Below, piece after piece: positions 34,796-44,370 of a DNA stretch of 47,884 bases. Below the pieces are notes generated by a model. The model had not been told where the DNA came from. It made no database searches and was given only the letters and a program-made list of their open reading frames with translations. A program made the translations under genes and the position numbers. Within the stretch, counting starts at the first letter, position 1, and the number at the start of each line of letters is the position of its first letter. The stretch is from Bacteroidales bacterium UBA1192 (GTDB lineage Bacteria > Bacteroidota > Bacteroidia > Bacteroidales > Bacteroidaceae): the NCBI GenBank assembly GCA_002310175.1, contig DBYG01000060.1, positions 34,403 through 82,286 on the forward strand. Reading direction: 5' to 3'.

Positions 34796-36322
34796 ATGTC
34801 CGAAACAAAACGAATTTCATCCGCTCTGATATCGGTCTTCCACAAGGACGGACTGGACGAGATAGTAAACAAACTTCATGAGGAAGGAGTCCGACTCATA
34901 TCCACTGGGGGAACTCAACGTTTTATTGAATCACTCGGTGTGCCGTGCCAACCGGTTGAGGAGCTTACCGGCTATCCTTCAATCCTGGGCGGTCGTGTCA
35001 AGACTCTTCATCCCAAGGTGTTCGGTGGAATCCTGGCCCGTCGTGAGGAAGAGGGCGATATGGCTCAGATGGTCAGTTATGACATACCGGAGATTGACCT
35101 TGTGATAGTTGATCTCTATCCTTTTGAGGATACGGTTAAATCCGGTGCTTCCAATGCAGACATCATTGAGAAGATAGACATAGGCGGTATCTCATTGATT
35201 CGTGCCGGGGCCAAGAACTTCAACGATGCAGTGATAGTGGCCAGCAAGGATCAGTACAAGCCCCTGCTTGATATCTTAAACGAGCGTGGTGCTGAGACAA
35301 CTCTTGAAGAACGCCGCTGGTTCGCCAAGGAGGCATTTGCTGTTTCATCATATTATGACAGCTGCATTTACAACTGGTTTGCGTCTGATGATGAAGAGGA
35401 TCATTTCCGTCTTGCTCTGGACGGTCACAAGTCCATGCGTTACGGTGAGAACCCGCACCAGAAAGGTGTTTTCCATGGTGACCTGGATGCCATGTTCGAT
35501 CAGGTACACGGAAAGGAGATATCATACAACAACCTGCTTGACATAAATGCCGCAATAGACCTGATTGACGAGTTCAATGAGACCACATTCGCCATACTCA
35601 AGCACAACAATGCTTGCGGAGTGGCTTCACGTCCCACATTACTTGAGGCATGGAAGGATGCCCTGGCCGGTGATCCGGTCTCTGCTTTCGGTGGTGTGCT
35701 GATTGCGAATGCTCCGATTGACAAGGCCACTGCAGAGGAGATAAACAAGATTTTCTTTGAAGTCATAATAGCTCCTGACTATGATTTTGACGCCCTTGAG
35801 ATCTTAGGACAAAAGAAAAACCGTATTATCCTGATACGTAAGGAGCAGGATCTTCCTGTCAAACTGGTCCGTTCAGCACTGAACGGAGTTCTCGTGCAGG
35901 ATAAGGATGTCAAGGTGGAAACGCCTGACGACCTGAAACCCGTTACCTCCCGTAACCCTTCCGGCGATGAGATTGAGGATATGCTTTTCGCCAACAAGAT
36001 AGTCAAGAACAGTAAGAGCAATTCCATCGTATTTGCACGCGGTAAGCAATTGTTGGCAAGCGGTGTAGGCCAGACCTCAAGAGTGGATGCCCTGAAGCAG
36101 GCTGTGGAGAAGGCTCACGGATTCGGTTTCAGTCTTGAGGGCGCAGCTATGGCAAGTGATGCCTTCTTCCCGTTCCCTGACTGTGTCGAGCTGGCGGACA
36201 AGGCGGGGGTAAAGAATGTAATTCATCCGGGAGGCTCAGTCCGTGACCAGGAGTCAATCGACTATTGCGAACAGCATGACATGACAATGGTCATTACAGG
36301 ATTCCGTCATTTCAAACATTGA
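34796..36322 (+). CDS. purH: Bifunctional purine biosynthesis protein PurH
   Basis: This 508-residue protein combines the IMP cyclohydrolase domain (about 1-190) and the AICAR formyltransferase domain (about 195-508). It performs the last two steps of de novo IMP synthesis. The N-terminal part shows ISTGGTQRFIESLG, LGGRVKTLHPKVFGGIL and IGGISLIRAGAKN. The formyltransferase shows MRYGENPHQKG, KHNNACGVA with the catalytic Lys-His pair, and SDAFFPFPDCVELA. The length is normal. It has its own promoter, and mreB follows 25 bases after the stop, so transcription may continue into the shape genes. Confidence 0.97.
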   Translation: MSETKRISSALISVFHKDGLDEIVNKLHEEGVRLISTGGTQRFIESLGVPCQPVEELTGYPSILGGRVKTLHPKVFGGILARREEEGDMAQMVSYDIPEIDLVIVDLYPFEDTVKSGASNADIIEKIDIGGISLIRAGAKNFNDAVIVASKDQYKPLLDILNERGAETTLEERRWFAKEAFAVSSYYDSCIYNWFASDDEEDHFRLALDGHKSMRYGENPHQKGVFHGDLDAMFDQVHGKEISYNNLLDINAAIDLIDEFNETTFAILKHNNACGVASRPTLLEAWKDALAGDPVSAFGGVLIANAPIDKATAEEINKIFFEVIIAPDYDFDALEILGQKKNRIILIRKEQDLPVKLVRSALNGVLVQDKDVKVETPDDLKPVTSRNPSGDEIEDMLFANKIVKNSKSNSIVFARGKQLLASGVGQTSRVDALKQAVEKAHGFGFSLEGAAMASDAFFPFPDCVELADKAGVKNVIHPGGSVRDQESIDYCEQHDMTMVITGFRHFKH

Positions 36323-36347
36323 TTAATAACGCATAACACATTCTACA

Positions 36348-37370
36348 GTGGGTCTATTTTCATTAACACAGGAATTGTCGATGGATCTTGGCACTGCCAA
36401 TACCATCATAATGCACAATGATAAGATTGTGGTCAATGAACCGTCAATCGTTGCATTGGATAACCGTACTGACAAGGTTGTGGCTGTAGGTAACGAGGCC
36501 AAGATGATGTATGAGAAAACCAACAGTGCCATTCGTGTCATCCGTCCTCTCAGAAACGGTGTGATAGCTGATTTTGATGCCTGCGAGCAGATGATGCGTG
36601 GTCTGATAGGCATGGTTGATTCCGGAAGGCGGCTTTTTTCCCCTTCGTTGAAGATGGTGATAGGTGTCCCGTCCGGCAGTACAGAGGTGGAGCTCAGAGC
36701 CGTCCGTGATTCCGCTGAACATGCCGGAGGCCGTGAGGTCTATATGCTCTTTGAACCGATGGCCGCAGCTATCGGTATAGGAGTTGATGTGTTGGCTCCT
36801 GAGGGTAACATGATTGTTGACATAGGCGGTGGTACAACCGAAATAGCTGTCATATCTCTGGGTGGCCTTTGCTCAAACAATTCCGTGAAGGTTGCGGGAG
36901 ATGATTTTACAGCCGACATTCAGGAGTATATGAGCCGTCAGCACAATATTAAGGTGAGCGAGCGTATGGCGGAAAGGATAAAGATAAATGTCGGTGCCGC
37001 CCTTACGGAACTGGGTGAGGATGCCCCGGAAGACTATATTGTGAACGGCCCCAACAAAATTACCGCTTTACCCATGTCCATACCGGTATGCTATCAGGAA
37101 ATAGCCCACTGTCTTGACCGTTCCATTTCCAAGATTGAGTCGGCAGTACTTAACACACTTGAGAATACTGAGCCGGAACTCTATGCGGACATACTCAAGA
37201 ACGGTATTTATCTTTCAGGCGGAGGTTCAATGTTGCGTGGCATAAGCAAGCGCCTCTCTGACAAGATAGGTATTCCTTTCCATGTGGCAAGTGAGCCTCT
37301 GTTGAGTGTTGCCAAAGGAACAGGAATAGCTCTTAAGAATGTAGAGCGTTTCTCATTTCTTATGAGGTAA
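36348..37370 (+). CDS. mreB: Rod shape-determining actin homologue MreB
   Basis: This 340-residue bacterial actin forms membrane-bound filaments that guide cell-wall elongation. The phosphate-1 motif is SMDLGTANTII, phosphate-2 is MIVDIGGGTTEIAVI, the connecting region has LFEPMAAAIGIG, and the adenosine motif is YLSGGGSMLRGI. The start is a GTG at 36348, which gives the typical N-terminus MGLFSLTQEL; there is no ATG close by. Four bases separate it from mreC. Confidence 0.96.
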   Translation: MGLFSLTQELSMDLGTANTIIMHNDKIVVNEPSIVALDNRTDKVVAVGNEAKMMYEKTNSAIRVIRPLRNGVIADFDACEQMMRGLIGMVDSGRRLFSPSLKMVIGVPSGSTEVELRAVRDSAEHAGGREVYMLFEPMAAAIGIGVDVLAPEGNMIVDIGGGTTEIAVISLGGLCSNNSVKVAGDDFTADIQEYMSRQHNIKVSERMAERIKINVGAALTELGEDAPEDYIVNGPNKITALPMSIPVCYQEIAHCLDRSISKIESAVLNTLENTEPELYADILKNGIYLSGGGSMLRGISKRLSDKIGIPFHVASEPLLSVAKGTGIALKNVERFSFLMR

Positions 37371-37374
37371 AGCC

Positions 37375-38181
37375 GTGCGCTCCCTTCTGGATTTCCTTGT
37401 CAGACATGCACACGTTTTCCTGTTTATATTTCTGGAGACGTTGTCGCTGATATTGCTTTTTGGCCTTAACGACAATCAGAGGATTGCTTTCTTGACATCT
37501 GCTAACCGTCTGTCGGGAACATTTTTTGAATGGAGGGCCGATGCGGAGAGCTATCTTGGACTGAAGGGAGAAAACGAAAGGCTTCTCAAGGAGAATGCTC
37601 TTTTGAGGGAGCGGCTTTTATCTTTATCTGACAGTCTTGAACTGGAAAGGGTAAAGATGTTGTCAGATGAGGTCTTTGTTCTGGCGCGTGTCATTGATAA
37701 TTCAGTCCGTAAAGACGATAACTATATAACGATAGACAAAGGTCGTTCTGACGGAGTAGTGCAGGGAATGGGAGTATTTGATTCCCGTGGAGTTGTTGGT
37801 GTGGTGAATATGGCAGGCTCGCATTATTCCGTGGTGCTTCCTGTCCTCAATAGCCGAAGCAGCATCAGTTGCAAGGTTGTGGGATCCCAGAGTATCGGTT
37901 TCCTGGAGTGGAGAGGAGGTGACCCATATAGTGCAATACTGGTTGATGTTCCTTATCATACAGCTGTGTCTGCGGGTGATACGATAGTCACCAGCGGTTT
38001 TTCGTCGGCTTTTCCTGAGAATATTCCTGTCGGGACTGTCAGGAGTGTCGAACAGCACAGAATGAGTTATACGCTGAAGGTTTCTGTTGACCTTTTTGTT
38101 GACATGAGTGACTTGAGGTGGGTATATGTGAATTCCAGGAAATCTGATCCTGAATTGGAAGAATTGGTTGGAAAGCATTAG
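37375..38181 (+). CDS. mreC: Rod shape-determining protein MreC
   Basis: This 268-residue protein has one N-terminal membrane helix (HVFLFIFLETLSLILLFGL), a coiled coil at about 60-95 (ENERLLKENALLRERLLSLS) and a periplasmic double beta-barrel (DKGRSDGVVQGMGVFDSRGV, DTIVTSGFSSAFPENIPVG). It links MreB to the penicillin-binding machinery. The start is a GTG at 37375. The stop TAG is directly followed by the mreD region. Confidence 0.94.
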   Translation: MRSLLDFLVRHAHVFLFIFLETLSLILLFGLNDNQRIAFLTSANRLSGTFFEWRADAESYLGLKGENERLLKENALLRERLLSLSDSLELERVKMLSDEVFVLARVIDNSVRKDDNYITIDKGRSDGVVQGMGVFDSRGVVGVVNMAGSHYSVVLPVLNSRSSISCKVVGSQSIGFLEWRGGDPYSAILVDVPYHTAVSAGDTIVTSGFSSAFPENIPVGTVRSVEQHRMSYTLKVSVDLFVDMSDLRWVYVNSRKSDPELEELVGKH

Positions 38182-38193
38182 GTGCGGGAAGAT

Positions 38194-38718
38194 ATGGAAC
38201 CTTTGTCATTCCTGAAAAAACTTGGATCAATGACGGGACTCGTCCTGCTTCAGGTCCTTTTTCTGAACAGGATATCCCTGTTCGGTTACGTTACACCATT
38301 ATTCTATCTCTGGTTTATCGTCCGTTTTGACAGTTCAATGTCAAGGTATTCCATGTTACTGTGGGGATTCGTAACAGGTCTTCTGATAGACGTTTTCACT
38401 GCTACTCCCGGTCTGAATGCCACTTCGTCCACCCTGGCCGCAATGATTCAACCCTCCGTGGTGAAACTGTTCCTTGCCAAGGAGCGTCGTGAAGTGATAA
38501 TTCCCGGAAGGAACACCATGGGAACAGGCCCATTGGCCGGATATCTGTTTCTTATGGCTTTGGTCCATCACAGTGCCTATTTCCTTCTGCGTAGCATTCC
38601 CCTTGAGGATTGGTTGGTCATAACAGCCAAGATAGTGTTGAGTACGCTTCTCACCTTTATTGCCATGCTTGCTGTTGCCCTATCAGTAGAGAAGTCAAAC
38701 CAGAGACGTCCTGCATAG
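38194..38718 (+). CDS. mreD: Rod shape-determining protein MreD
   Basis: This 174-residue polytopic protein has about five membrane segments. The MreD-typical core is LWGFVTGLLIDVFTATPGLNA. It is identified by its place between mreC and the PBP2 gene and by this motif. The ATG at 38194 is preferred because a GGGAAGA ribosome-like site precedes it. An in-frame GTG at 38182, directly after the mreC stop, is possible and would add four residues. The stop overlaps the start of the PBP2 gene by one base (TAGTG). Confidence 0.9.
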   Translation: MEPLSFLKKLGSMTGLVLLQVLFLNRISLFGYVTPLFYLWFIVRFDSSMSRYSMLLWGFVTGLLIDVFTATPGLNATSSTLAAMIQPSVVKLFLAKERREVIIPGRNTMGTGPLAGYLFLMALVHHSAYFLLRSIPLEDWLVITAKIVLSTLLTFIAMLAVALSVEKSNQRRPA

Positions 38719-40562
38719 TGAAAAACCACAGATTTGACAACAGGAAATACTTTATCGGGATCATGATAACAGGTGTGGTCTTGTTGTATTTGGCGCGTCT
38801 GTTCTACATTCAGATATTGGATACAAGATATAGCAGTTCTGCCAACAACAATGCGCTATACCACAGAACCATATATCCGGTCAGAGGAGTCATATTTGAC
38901 AGGAATGGAGAGGTCCTGGTCGGTAACAGCCCGTCTTTTGATGTCATAGTCACCATGCGTAATGTCAGGAATCTCGATACATTGGATTTGTGCCGTTCCC
39001 TTGATATTACCAAGGAGTATTTTGTAGAGAGGATGGCTGAGATCAGAAATGTGCGAAGGAATCCCGGTTATTCGGCATATACGCGTCAGGTATTCATGTC
39101 CCAGCTGTCGGTTGAGGAAATCTCGGTTTTCAGGGAAAACCTGTTCCGTTTTGATGGTTTTGACATTGAAGAAAGGACACTTAGGAACTACAGCTACAGT
39201 GTAGGCGCTCATCTTCTGGGTGATATGGGTGAAGTCTCCAAAAGTGATATCGAAGACGATGACTATTATGTGCAGGGAGATTTCATAGGCAAACAGGGAG
39301 TTGAGAAGTTCTATGAAAAGATTCTCCGGGGTAAGAAGGGCGTTGAGATTATGCTGAAAGATGCATACGGAAGGATTCAGGGTAGCTACATGGATGGGCA
39401 GACAGACATCTCCCCTGAGCCTGGCCGAAACGTGAAGCTGGGTATCGACATAGGCCTCCAGGCTCTCGGAGAGAGACTCATGCAGAATAAGATAGGCAGT
39501 ATAGTAGCCATTGAACCTGAAACAGGTGAAATACTCTGTATGGTTTCTTCACCTACATTTGATCCTTCTGAACTCAAAGGACGTCACCGCGGTGACAATT
39601 ATCGTGTCCTTGCGGCGCAGAAAGACAAACCGCTTCTGAACAGGACCATTCAAGGTACCTATCCCCCTGGTTCCACTTTTAAGACAGCACAAGCCCTTAC
39701 GTTCCTGCAGGAGGGTATAATAGATACTGAAACCCGCTTTCCCTGTACTGGAGGATTCGTCTTCCGGGGACTGAGGGTAGGATGTCATGCCCATTCCTCC
39801 CCGTTATCACTTCTTCCCGCCATAGCCACTTCCTGCAATGGTTTCTTCTGCTGGGGTTATTACAGGATGATAGGTGCTGACAAGTACAGGACTCCTCAGG
39901 CCGCCCTTACCGTATGGAAGGACTATATGGTTGACATGGGATTCGGTTACGCACTTGGAGTTGACCTGCCTGGCGAAGCCCGCGGCATGATTCCCAATTC
40001 GGACTATTATGACCGTCACTATAACAGGTCCTGGAACGGATTGACCACCATAAGTAATGCTATCGGTCAGGGTGAGGTTACGTTGACACCTCTGCAGATA
40101 GCCAATTTAGGGGCAACTATTGCCAATCGTGGCTATTACATCACTCCTCATGTGGTAAAGGAGATTGAGGGAGGAGAACTGGATTCTTTGTATACGACCA
40201 GACATTACGTCAGGGTGGAAAGAGAGAATTATGAAAAGGTGGTGCAGGGGATGCGTCTGTCCGTGCTGGAAGGAACCTGCCGCTCGGCAAACAGCAGTGA
40301 CTATCAGGTTTGCGGCAAGACAGGTACCGCTGAGAACAGGGGTAAGGACCATTCGGTATTCATGGGTTTTGCTCCCATGGACAATCCCAGGATCGCGATA
40401 GCTGTCTATGTGGAGAACGGTGGATTCGGAGCGGTGTTCGGAGTCCCGATAGGAGCTCTTATGATGGAGCAATACCTGAATGGCCGGCTTTCGGAAGAGA
40501 GCGAGGCTAAGGCCAAGGCTTTTTCAGAGAGAAGTATAGACTATGGTGAGGAAGAGCGTTGA
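38718..40562 (+). CDS. mrdA: Penicillin-binding protein 2, elongasome transpeptidase
   Basis: This 614-residue class B penicillin-binding protein cross-links peptidoglycan during elongation. One N-terminal membrane helix (FIGIMITGVVLLYLARLFY) is followed by the pedestal region (YPVRGVIFDRNGEVLVGN) and the transpeptidase domain. Catalytic motifs are STFK (S319, K322), SCN in ATSCNGFFCWG, and KTG in VCGKTGTAENRG. The start is a GTG overlapping the mreD stop as TAGTG; a longer frame upstream lies inside mreD. Its 3' end overlaps rodA by 20 bases, showing tight coupling with its glycosyltransferase partner. Confidence 0.95.
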   Translation: MKNHRFDNRKYFIGIMITGVVLLYLARLFYIQILDTRYSSSANNNALYHRTIYPVRGVIFDRNGEVLVGNSPSFDVIVTMRNVRNLDTLDLCRSLDITKEYFVERMAEIRNVRRNPGYSAYTRQVFMSQLSVEEISVFRENLFRFDGFDIEERTLRNYSYSVGAHLLGDMGEVSKSDIEDDDYYVQGDFIGKQGVEKFYEKILRGKKGVEIMLKDAYGRIQGSYMDGQTDISPEPGRNVKLGIDIGLQALGERLMQNKIGSIVAIEPETGEILCMVSSPTFDPSELKGRHRGDNYRVLAAQKDKPLLNRTIQGTYPPGSTFKTAQALTFLQEGIIDTETRFPCTGGFVFRGLRVGCHAHSSPLSLLPAIATSCNGFFCWGYYRMIGADKYRTPQAALTVWKDYMVDMGFGYALGVDLPGEARGMIPNSDYYDRHYNRSWNGLTTISNAIGQGEVTLTPLQIANLGATIANRGYYITPHVVKEIEGGELDSLYTTRHYVRVERENYEKVVQGMRLSVLEGTCRSANSSDYQVCGKTGTAENRGKDHSVFMGFAPMDNPRIAIAVYVENGGFGAVFGVPIGALMMEQYLNGRLSEESEAKAKAFSERSIDYGEEER

Positions 40563-42000
40563 CATAATAGGTAAGCTGGACTGGATAACCGTCTTGATTT
40601 ATCTGGGCCTGATGGTATGCGGTTGGTTTTCCGTGTGTGGAGCAAGTGCAGACCTTGAGAATCCTGAGCTGCTCTCTTTTGCGACACGTCCCGGAAAGCA
40701 ACTGGTCTGGATACTATGTGCCATTGTGATAGGTGCTCTTGCACTTTCTGTCACAAAGGATTTCTATAGCACCTACTCTTACTTCATCTATTTCGCCTTG
40801 CTCGTGCTTCTGTTGTTGACAATATTTGTTGCCGAAGATACTAAGGGATCCCACTCCTGGCTCAAGATGGGCCCCATAAGCATCCAGCCGGCGGAATTCG
40901 CAAAGTTCGGTACGGCTCTTGCACTTGCCCGTTTCATTGACAGGTATGAGTTCAATATTGACAGACTTAAGGATATACTGAAGGCAGCCGCCATATTTTT
41001 AATACCGATGATTCTTATAGTCATGCAGAATGAGACAGGATCAGCATTGGTATATCTGGCATTCCTGCTTGTCCTGTATAGGGAGGGTATGAGCGGCAAT
41101 GTACTGTTGATAGGATTCTGTGCAGTGCTGTTTTTCATATTGGGTATAAAGTTCGGTGCTGTCTCTTTCAGCGGTCAGCCATACAGCGTAGGAAAACTGG
41201 TGGTATTGTGGATTGTCCAGATTCTCACGGTAATAATAGGCTGGTCAATAATGAAGAACAGAAAAGTAGGAATAACGCTGCTTATCATTGAAATCGGGGC
41301 AACATTGATAGGCTTCTCGTTATCCCTGACTGTAATACCATTTAATGTAACCTGGCTTCAGATAGTGCTTATCCTGACAGGCGGAATATATCTGGTCTTC
41401 CATGCCTTTAAGGATATGGCCAAAAGATACATCCTGCTTGTGTTGTTCGCTTTCGGATCTGTAGGTTATCTGTTTTCGGTGGATTATTTTTTCAATGAGA
41501 TACTCCGGCCTCACCAGCAGACCAGGATCAATGTAATCCTTGGGCTGGAGGACGATCCGTTGGGCAAGGGCTATAATGTGAACCAGTCACTTATTGCTAT
41601 CGGCAGTGGAGGTCTTACCGGAAAGGGCTTCATGAAAGGGACCCAAACCAAGCTAAAGTATGTTCCTGAGCAGGATACGGATTTCATATTCTGTACTGTT
41701 GGCGAGGAGAAAGGCTTCCTTGGCTCTGCAGGGGTCCTGATACTCTATCTGGGGTTGCTGCTGAGACTTATTGTGGTGGCTGAAAGACAGACATCGGTTT
41801 TTGGACGGGTATATGGTTACTCGGTGGCAAGTATCCTGTTCTTTCACCTTTTTGTCAATGTAGGTATGGTACTTGGAATAACGCCGGTCATAGGAATCCC
41901 CCTTCCGTTTTTCAGTTACGGGGGATCATCGTTATGGGGTTTTACCATCCTGCTGGCGGTATTCCTCAGGATAGACTGTGAGCGTAACGTACGTGTTTAG
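40543..42000 (+). CDS. rodA: SEDS-family peptidoglycan glycosyltransferase RodA
   Basis: This 485-residue inner-membrane protein with about ten helices polymerises glycan strands together with PBP2. SEDS motifs seen are GSHSWLKMGPISIQPAEFAK, VNQSLIAIGSGGLTGKGF, VPEQDTDFIFCTVGEEKGF and IPLPFFSYGGSSLW. It is somewhat longer than E. coli RodA, mainly through a central loop and extra helices at about 200-310, as in other Bacteroidota. It begins inside the end of the PBP2 gene and meets the minus-strand gene tail to tail with 11 bases between, leaving no room for a separate terminator. Confidence 0.95.
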   Translation: MVRKSVDIIGKLDWITVLIYLGLMVCGWFSVCGASADLENPELLSFATRPGKQLVWILCAIVIGALALSVTKDFYSTYSYFIYFALLVLLLLTIFVAEDTKGSHSWLKMGPISIQPAEFAKFGTALALARFIDRYEFNIDRLKDILKAAAIFLIPMILIVMQNETGSALVYLAFLLVLYREGMSGNVLLIGFCAVLFFILGIKFGAVSFSGQPYSVGKLVVLWIVQILTVIIGWSIMKNRKVGITLLIIEIGATLIGFSLSLTVIPFNVTWLQIVLILTGGIYLVFHAFKDMAKRYILLVLFAFGSVGYLFSVDYFFNEILRPHQQTRINVILGLEDDPLGKGYNVNQSLIAIGSGGLTGKGFMKGTQTKLKYVPEQDTDFIFCTVGEEKGFLGSAGVLILYLGLLLRLIVVAERQTSVFGRVYGYSVASILFFHLFVNVGMVLGITPVIGIPLPFFSYGGSSLWGFTILLAVFLRIDCERNVRV

Positions 42001-42011
42001 GACGTCACCTC

Positions 42012-43139
42012 CTATTGCCTGTCATTACGCTGGGGGTGGTTATTCCGGTTTCCGTAATTATTTCTCTTTTTCTTTTTCTTCTTGTCAAAACGTGACAGGT
42101 CGCCTTCGTCAAGTATGTCGGAAGAACGCCTGGCTTCAGCTTTTTCAGAATTCCCGCTAAGTGAATCCGGCTTGCTGCCCTTTCTGTTCATTGAGATAAT
42201 CTCAAGCGCCCTTTCGGGTGTGATGGTCTCTATGTTGGCGGCAAATACCTTGTCAGTGGAATATGTCAGCTGTCCGTTAAGAATGTCGGCTTTAAAGAAA
42301 TAGTATGTGTTGTCTATGGTCTCAAGGGGAATGTCACGGGATGGGAAGTGTTTCTGTGCCTCCACGTACGCATCGACTTCATAGTTAAGGCAGCATTTCA
42401 ACTTGGCACATTGTCCGGCCAGTTTCTGGGGATTCATGGAGAGGTCCTGCATACGTGCAGCTCCGGTTGATACGGAAACGAAACTGGTCATCCATGTGGT
42501 GCAGCATAGCTCTCTTCCGCACGGACCTATGCCCCCTATGCGTCCCGCCTCCTGACGGGCGCCTATCTGTTTCATCTCTATCCTTACCCGGAACACCTCG
42601 GCCAGTACCTTGATCAATTGGCGGAAATCAACACGGCCGTCAGCAATATAGTAGAATATGGCTTTAGCTCCATCTCCCTGATACTCCACATCGCCTATTT
42701 TCATTTCAAGCCCCAAATCCTTTGCTATCTGACGGGAACGTATCATTGTGTCGTGCTCCCGTGATTTGGCTTCGGCATATTTCTCCATATCAACTTCACG
42801 GGCTTTGCGGTATATCCTTTTTATTTCAATGTCCGGACGTAAGTTGGCCTTCTTCATCTGGAGAGTGACAAGTCGGCCGGTCATTGTAACAGTACCTATA
42901 TCATGACCGGGATTGGATTCAACAGCAACTAAATCGCCTTTTTGCAGATCCAGTCTGTTGGAGTTAATGAAGAATCCTTTCCGGGTGTTCTTAAATTGGA
43001 CTTCCACATACCCCTCCTCATTTTCGGAACCGGGGATACCGGACAGATAGTCGAATGAGTGGAGCTGCCCCATGGTCCGGCCGCAGCCTTTGCAACGGAT
43101 GCCTCCGCTGCCGTTATTCAGCGTGAAATCATATTCCAT
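42012..43139 (-). CDS. PSP1/RicT (YaaT)-family protein
   Basis: This 375-residue cytosolic protein carries the PSP1 domain: FVSVSTGAARMQDLSMNPQK, LAGQCAKLKCCLNYEVDAY and GIGPCGRELCCTTW, with the cysteines typical of RicT/YaaT. RicT in Bacillus works with RicA and RicF in an iron-sulfur complex that affects RNase Y; RicA and RicF are not known in Bacteroidota. The N-terminus has an extra CKGCG pair that could bind metal. The last 60 residues are strongly basic and disordered (KKKKKKRNNYGNRNNH), which suggests nucleic-acid binding. It starts two bases after the holB stop, so the two are coupled. Confidence 0.88.
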   Translation of the reverse strand: MEYDFTLNNGSGGIRCKGCGRTMGQLHSFDYLSGIPGSENEEGYVEVQFKNTRKGFFINSNRLDLQKGDLVAVESNPGHDIGTVTMTGRLVTLQMKKANLRPDIEIKRIYRKAREVDMEKYAEAKSREHDTMIRSRQIAKDLGLEMKIGDVEYQGDGAKAIFYYIADGRVDFRQLIKVLAEVFRVRIEMKQIGARQEAGRIGGIGPCGRELCCTTWMTSFVSVSTGAARMQDLSMNPQKLAGQCAKLKCCLNYEVDAYVEAQKHFPSRDIPLETIDNTYYFFKADILNGQLTYSTDKVFAANIETITPERALEIISMNRKGSKPDSLSGNSEKAEARRSSDILDEGDLSRFDKKKKKKRNNYGNRNNHPQRNDRQ

Positions 43140-43141
43140 TC

Positions 43142-44278
43142 TTATTGTTTCATTAGCATGATAATCTTGAGTGAAAGGTCAAAGAATATCATTTTGGAGT
43201 TAACGTTCTGTTCAATATCTCGTTGTGCATCGGAAATCACATTCGTGAGACCGATTATGTTCTTTTCGTTTACGTATGGGGCGAATCTGACTGAGAACTG
43301 CTCCTCCCTTTCAGTCATATAATTCAACTCCGGTTCATGGAAGTTACAGATGAAGTTCTCACGTATCATTCGCTGGCAATATTCAAGGAACCTTTTCTGC
43401 CATTCCCGTCCTCCGGCAGCCATGTTTTCGGACCATGATTTCAGCTCCTTGAGTTTCCTTGCGTATGTAAAACGCATCAGCTGCATGAAATAGTCCAGAA
43501 ATTCTTCACTTTCTGCGTTTATACGAAGTGCCTTGACAGCCTTGAGCCAACTGCCGCCGCTGAAATGTGCTATCTTCCTGGCGTTTCCGGAATCCAGACC
43601 GTAACCTGGTCCTGTCAGGGAAACTTCAATTTCAGCTATCGGTATTCTCTTGAATTCTATCCTCTGTGTCCTGCTCACTATTGTCTCAAGCATCTGTTCC
43701 GGAGTATCGGAAACCAATATGAAGACTGTACCTGCAGGCGGTTCCTCAAGCAGTTTGAGCAGAGAGTTGGCACACTCGGCCTTCATCTTTTCCGCGTGCC
43801 AGATAATCACTATCTTATATCCGCCTTCAACTGATTTGAGAGACAGTTTGGAAGTGATGGATTCACTTTCTGTCACGAAAATACGCGCCTGCTTGTTCTC
43901 CGCGTCAATTGCGTTCATCCAATCTTCAAATCCGAAATATCTGTTCTCGAGGACAAATTCACGCCAGATGCCTATTTCATCATCGGATATAGTGGAGCGA
44001 CCGGCCGTCTTGCTCTTGTTTATTACAGGGAATACGAAATGCAGATCCGGGTGCACCAGTTTGTCCATCTTGACACATGAAGGACATGTGCCGCAGGATT
44101 CCGTACCGGTGCCTTTGTCGCGGCAGAGCAGGTATCGGCTGAAAGCTATCGCTGTCTGAAGCTTGCCCGTACCCTCGGGACCACAGAACAGCAGCGCGTG
44201 GGGCACAGTCCCTGCCTGAGCTTCCTTGATGAGCTGCCCAATCACCTCCTGCTGTCCGACTATATCCCGAAAAAACAT
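43142..44278 (-). CDS. holB: DNA polymerase III delta' subunit
   Basis: This 378-residue AAA+ clamp-loader subunit has FRDIVGQQEVIGQLI, the P-loop GPEGTGKLQTA, a zinc-binding group of cysteines (CRDKGTGTESCGTCPSCV), the sensor SLLKLLEEPPAGTVFILVS and the SRT/SRTQRIEF arginine-finger region. The C-terminal collar domain is diverged. It loads the sliding clamp with delta and the DnaX product. It begins 10 bases after the inverted heptamer repeat that follows the fumarase gene and is followed by the PSP1 gene. Confidence 0.92.
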   Translation of the reverse strand: MFFRDIVGQQEVIGQLIKEAQAGTVPHALLFCGPEGTGKLQTAIAFSRYLLCRDKGTGTESCGTCPSCVKMDKLVHPDLHFVFPVINKSKTAGRSTISDDEIGIWREFVLENRYFGFEDWMNAIDAENKQARIFVTESESITSKLSLKSVEGGYKIVIIWHAEKMKAECANSLLKLLEEPPAGTVFILVSDTPEQMLETIVSRTQRIEFKRIPIAEIEVSLTGPGYGLDSGNARKIAHFSGGSWLKAVKALRINAESEEFLDYFMQLMRFTYARKLKELKSWSENMAAGGREWQKRFLEYCQRMIRENFICNFHEPELNYMTEREEQFSVRFAPYVNEKNIIGLTNVISDAQRDIEQNVNSKMIFFDLSLKIIMLMKQ

Positions 44279-44288
44279 AACTGTTTTG

Positions 44289-44370
44289 AATTGAGAATTT
44301 AGAATTTAGAATTGAGAATTAATACGCACCGCATGGCAAATTCTAAATTCTCAATTCTCAATTCTCAATT
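44289..44370. repeat. Inverted array of a 7-bp repeat between fumarase and holB
   Basis: The left arm (44289-44320) is AATTGAG, AATTTAG, AATTTAG, AATTGAG, AATT. The right arm (44339-44370) is AATTCTA, three copies of AATTCTC, and AATT. The arms are reverse complements at 29 of 32 positions and enclose an 18-base spacer. In RNA this would form a long AU-rich hairpin. On the minus strand it begins at the fumarase stop codon and ends 10 bases before the holB ATG. Confidence 0.9.
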
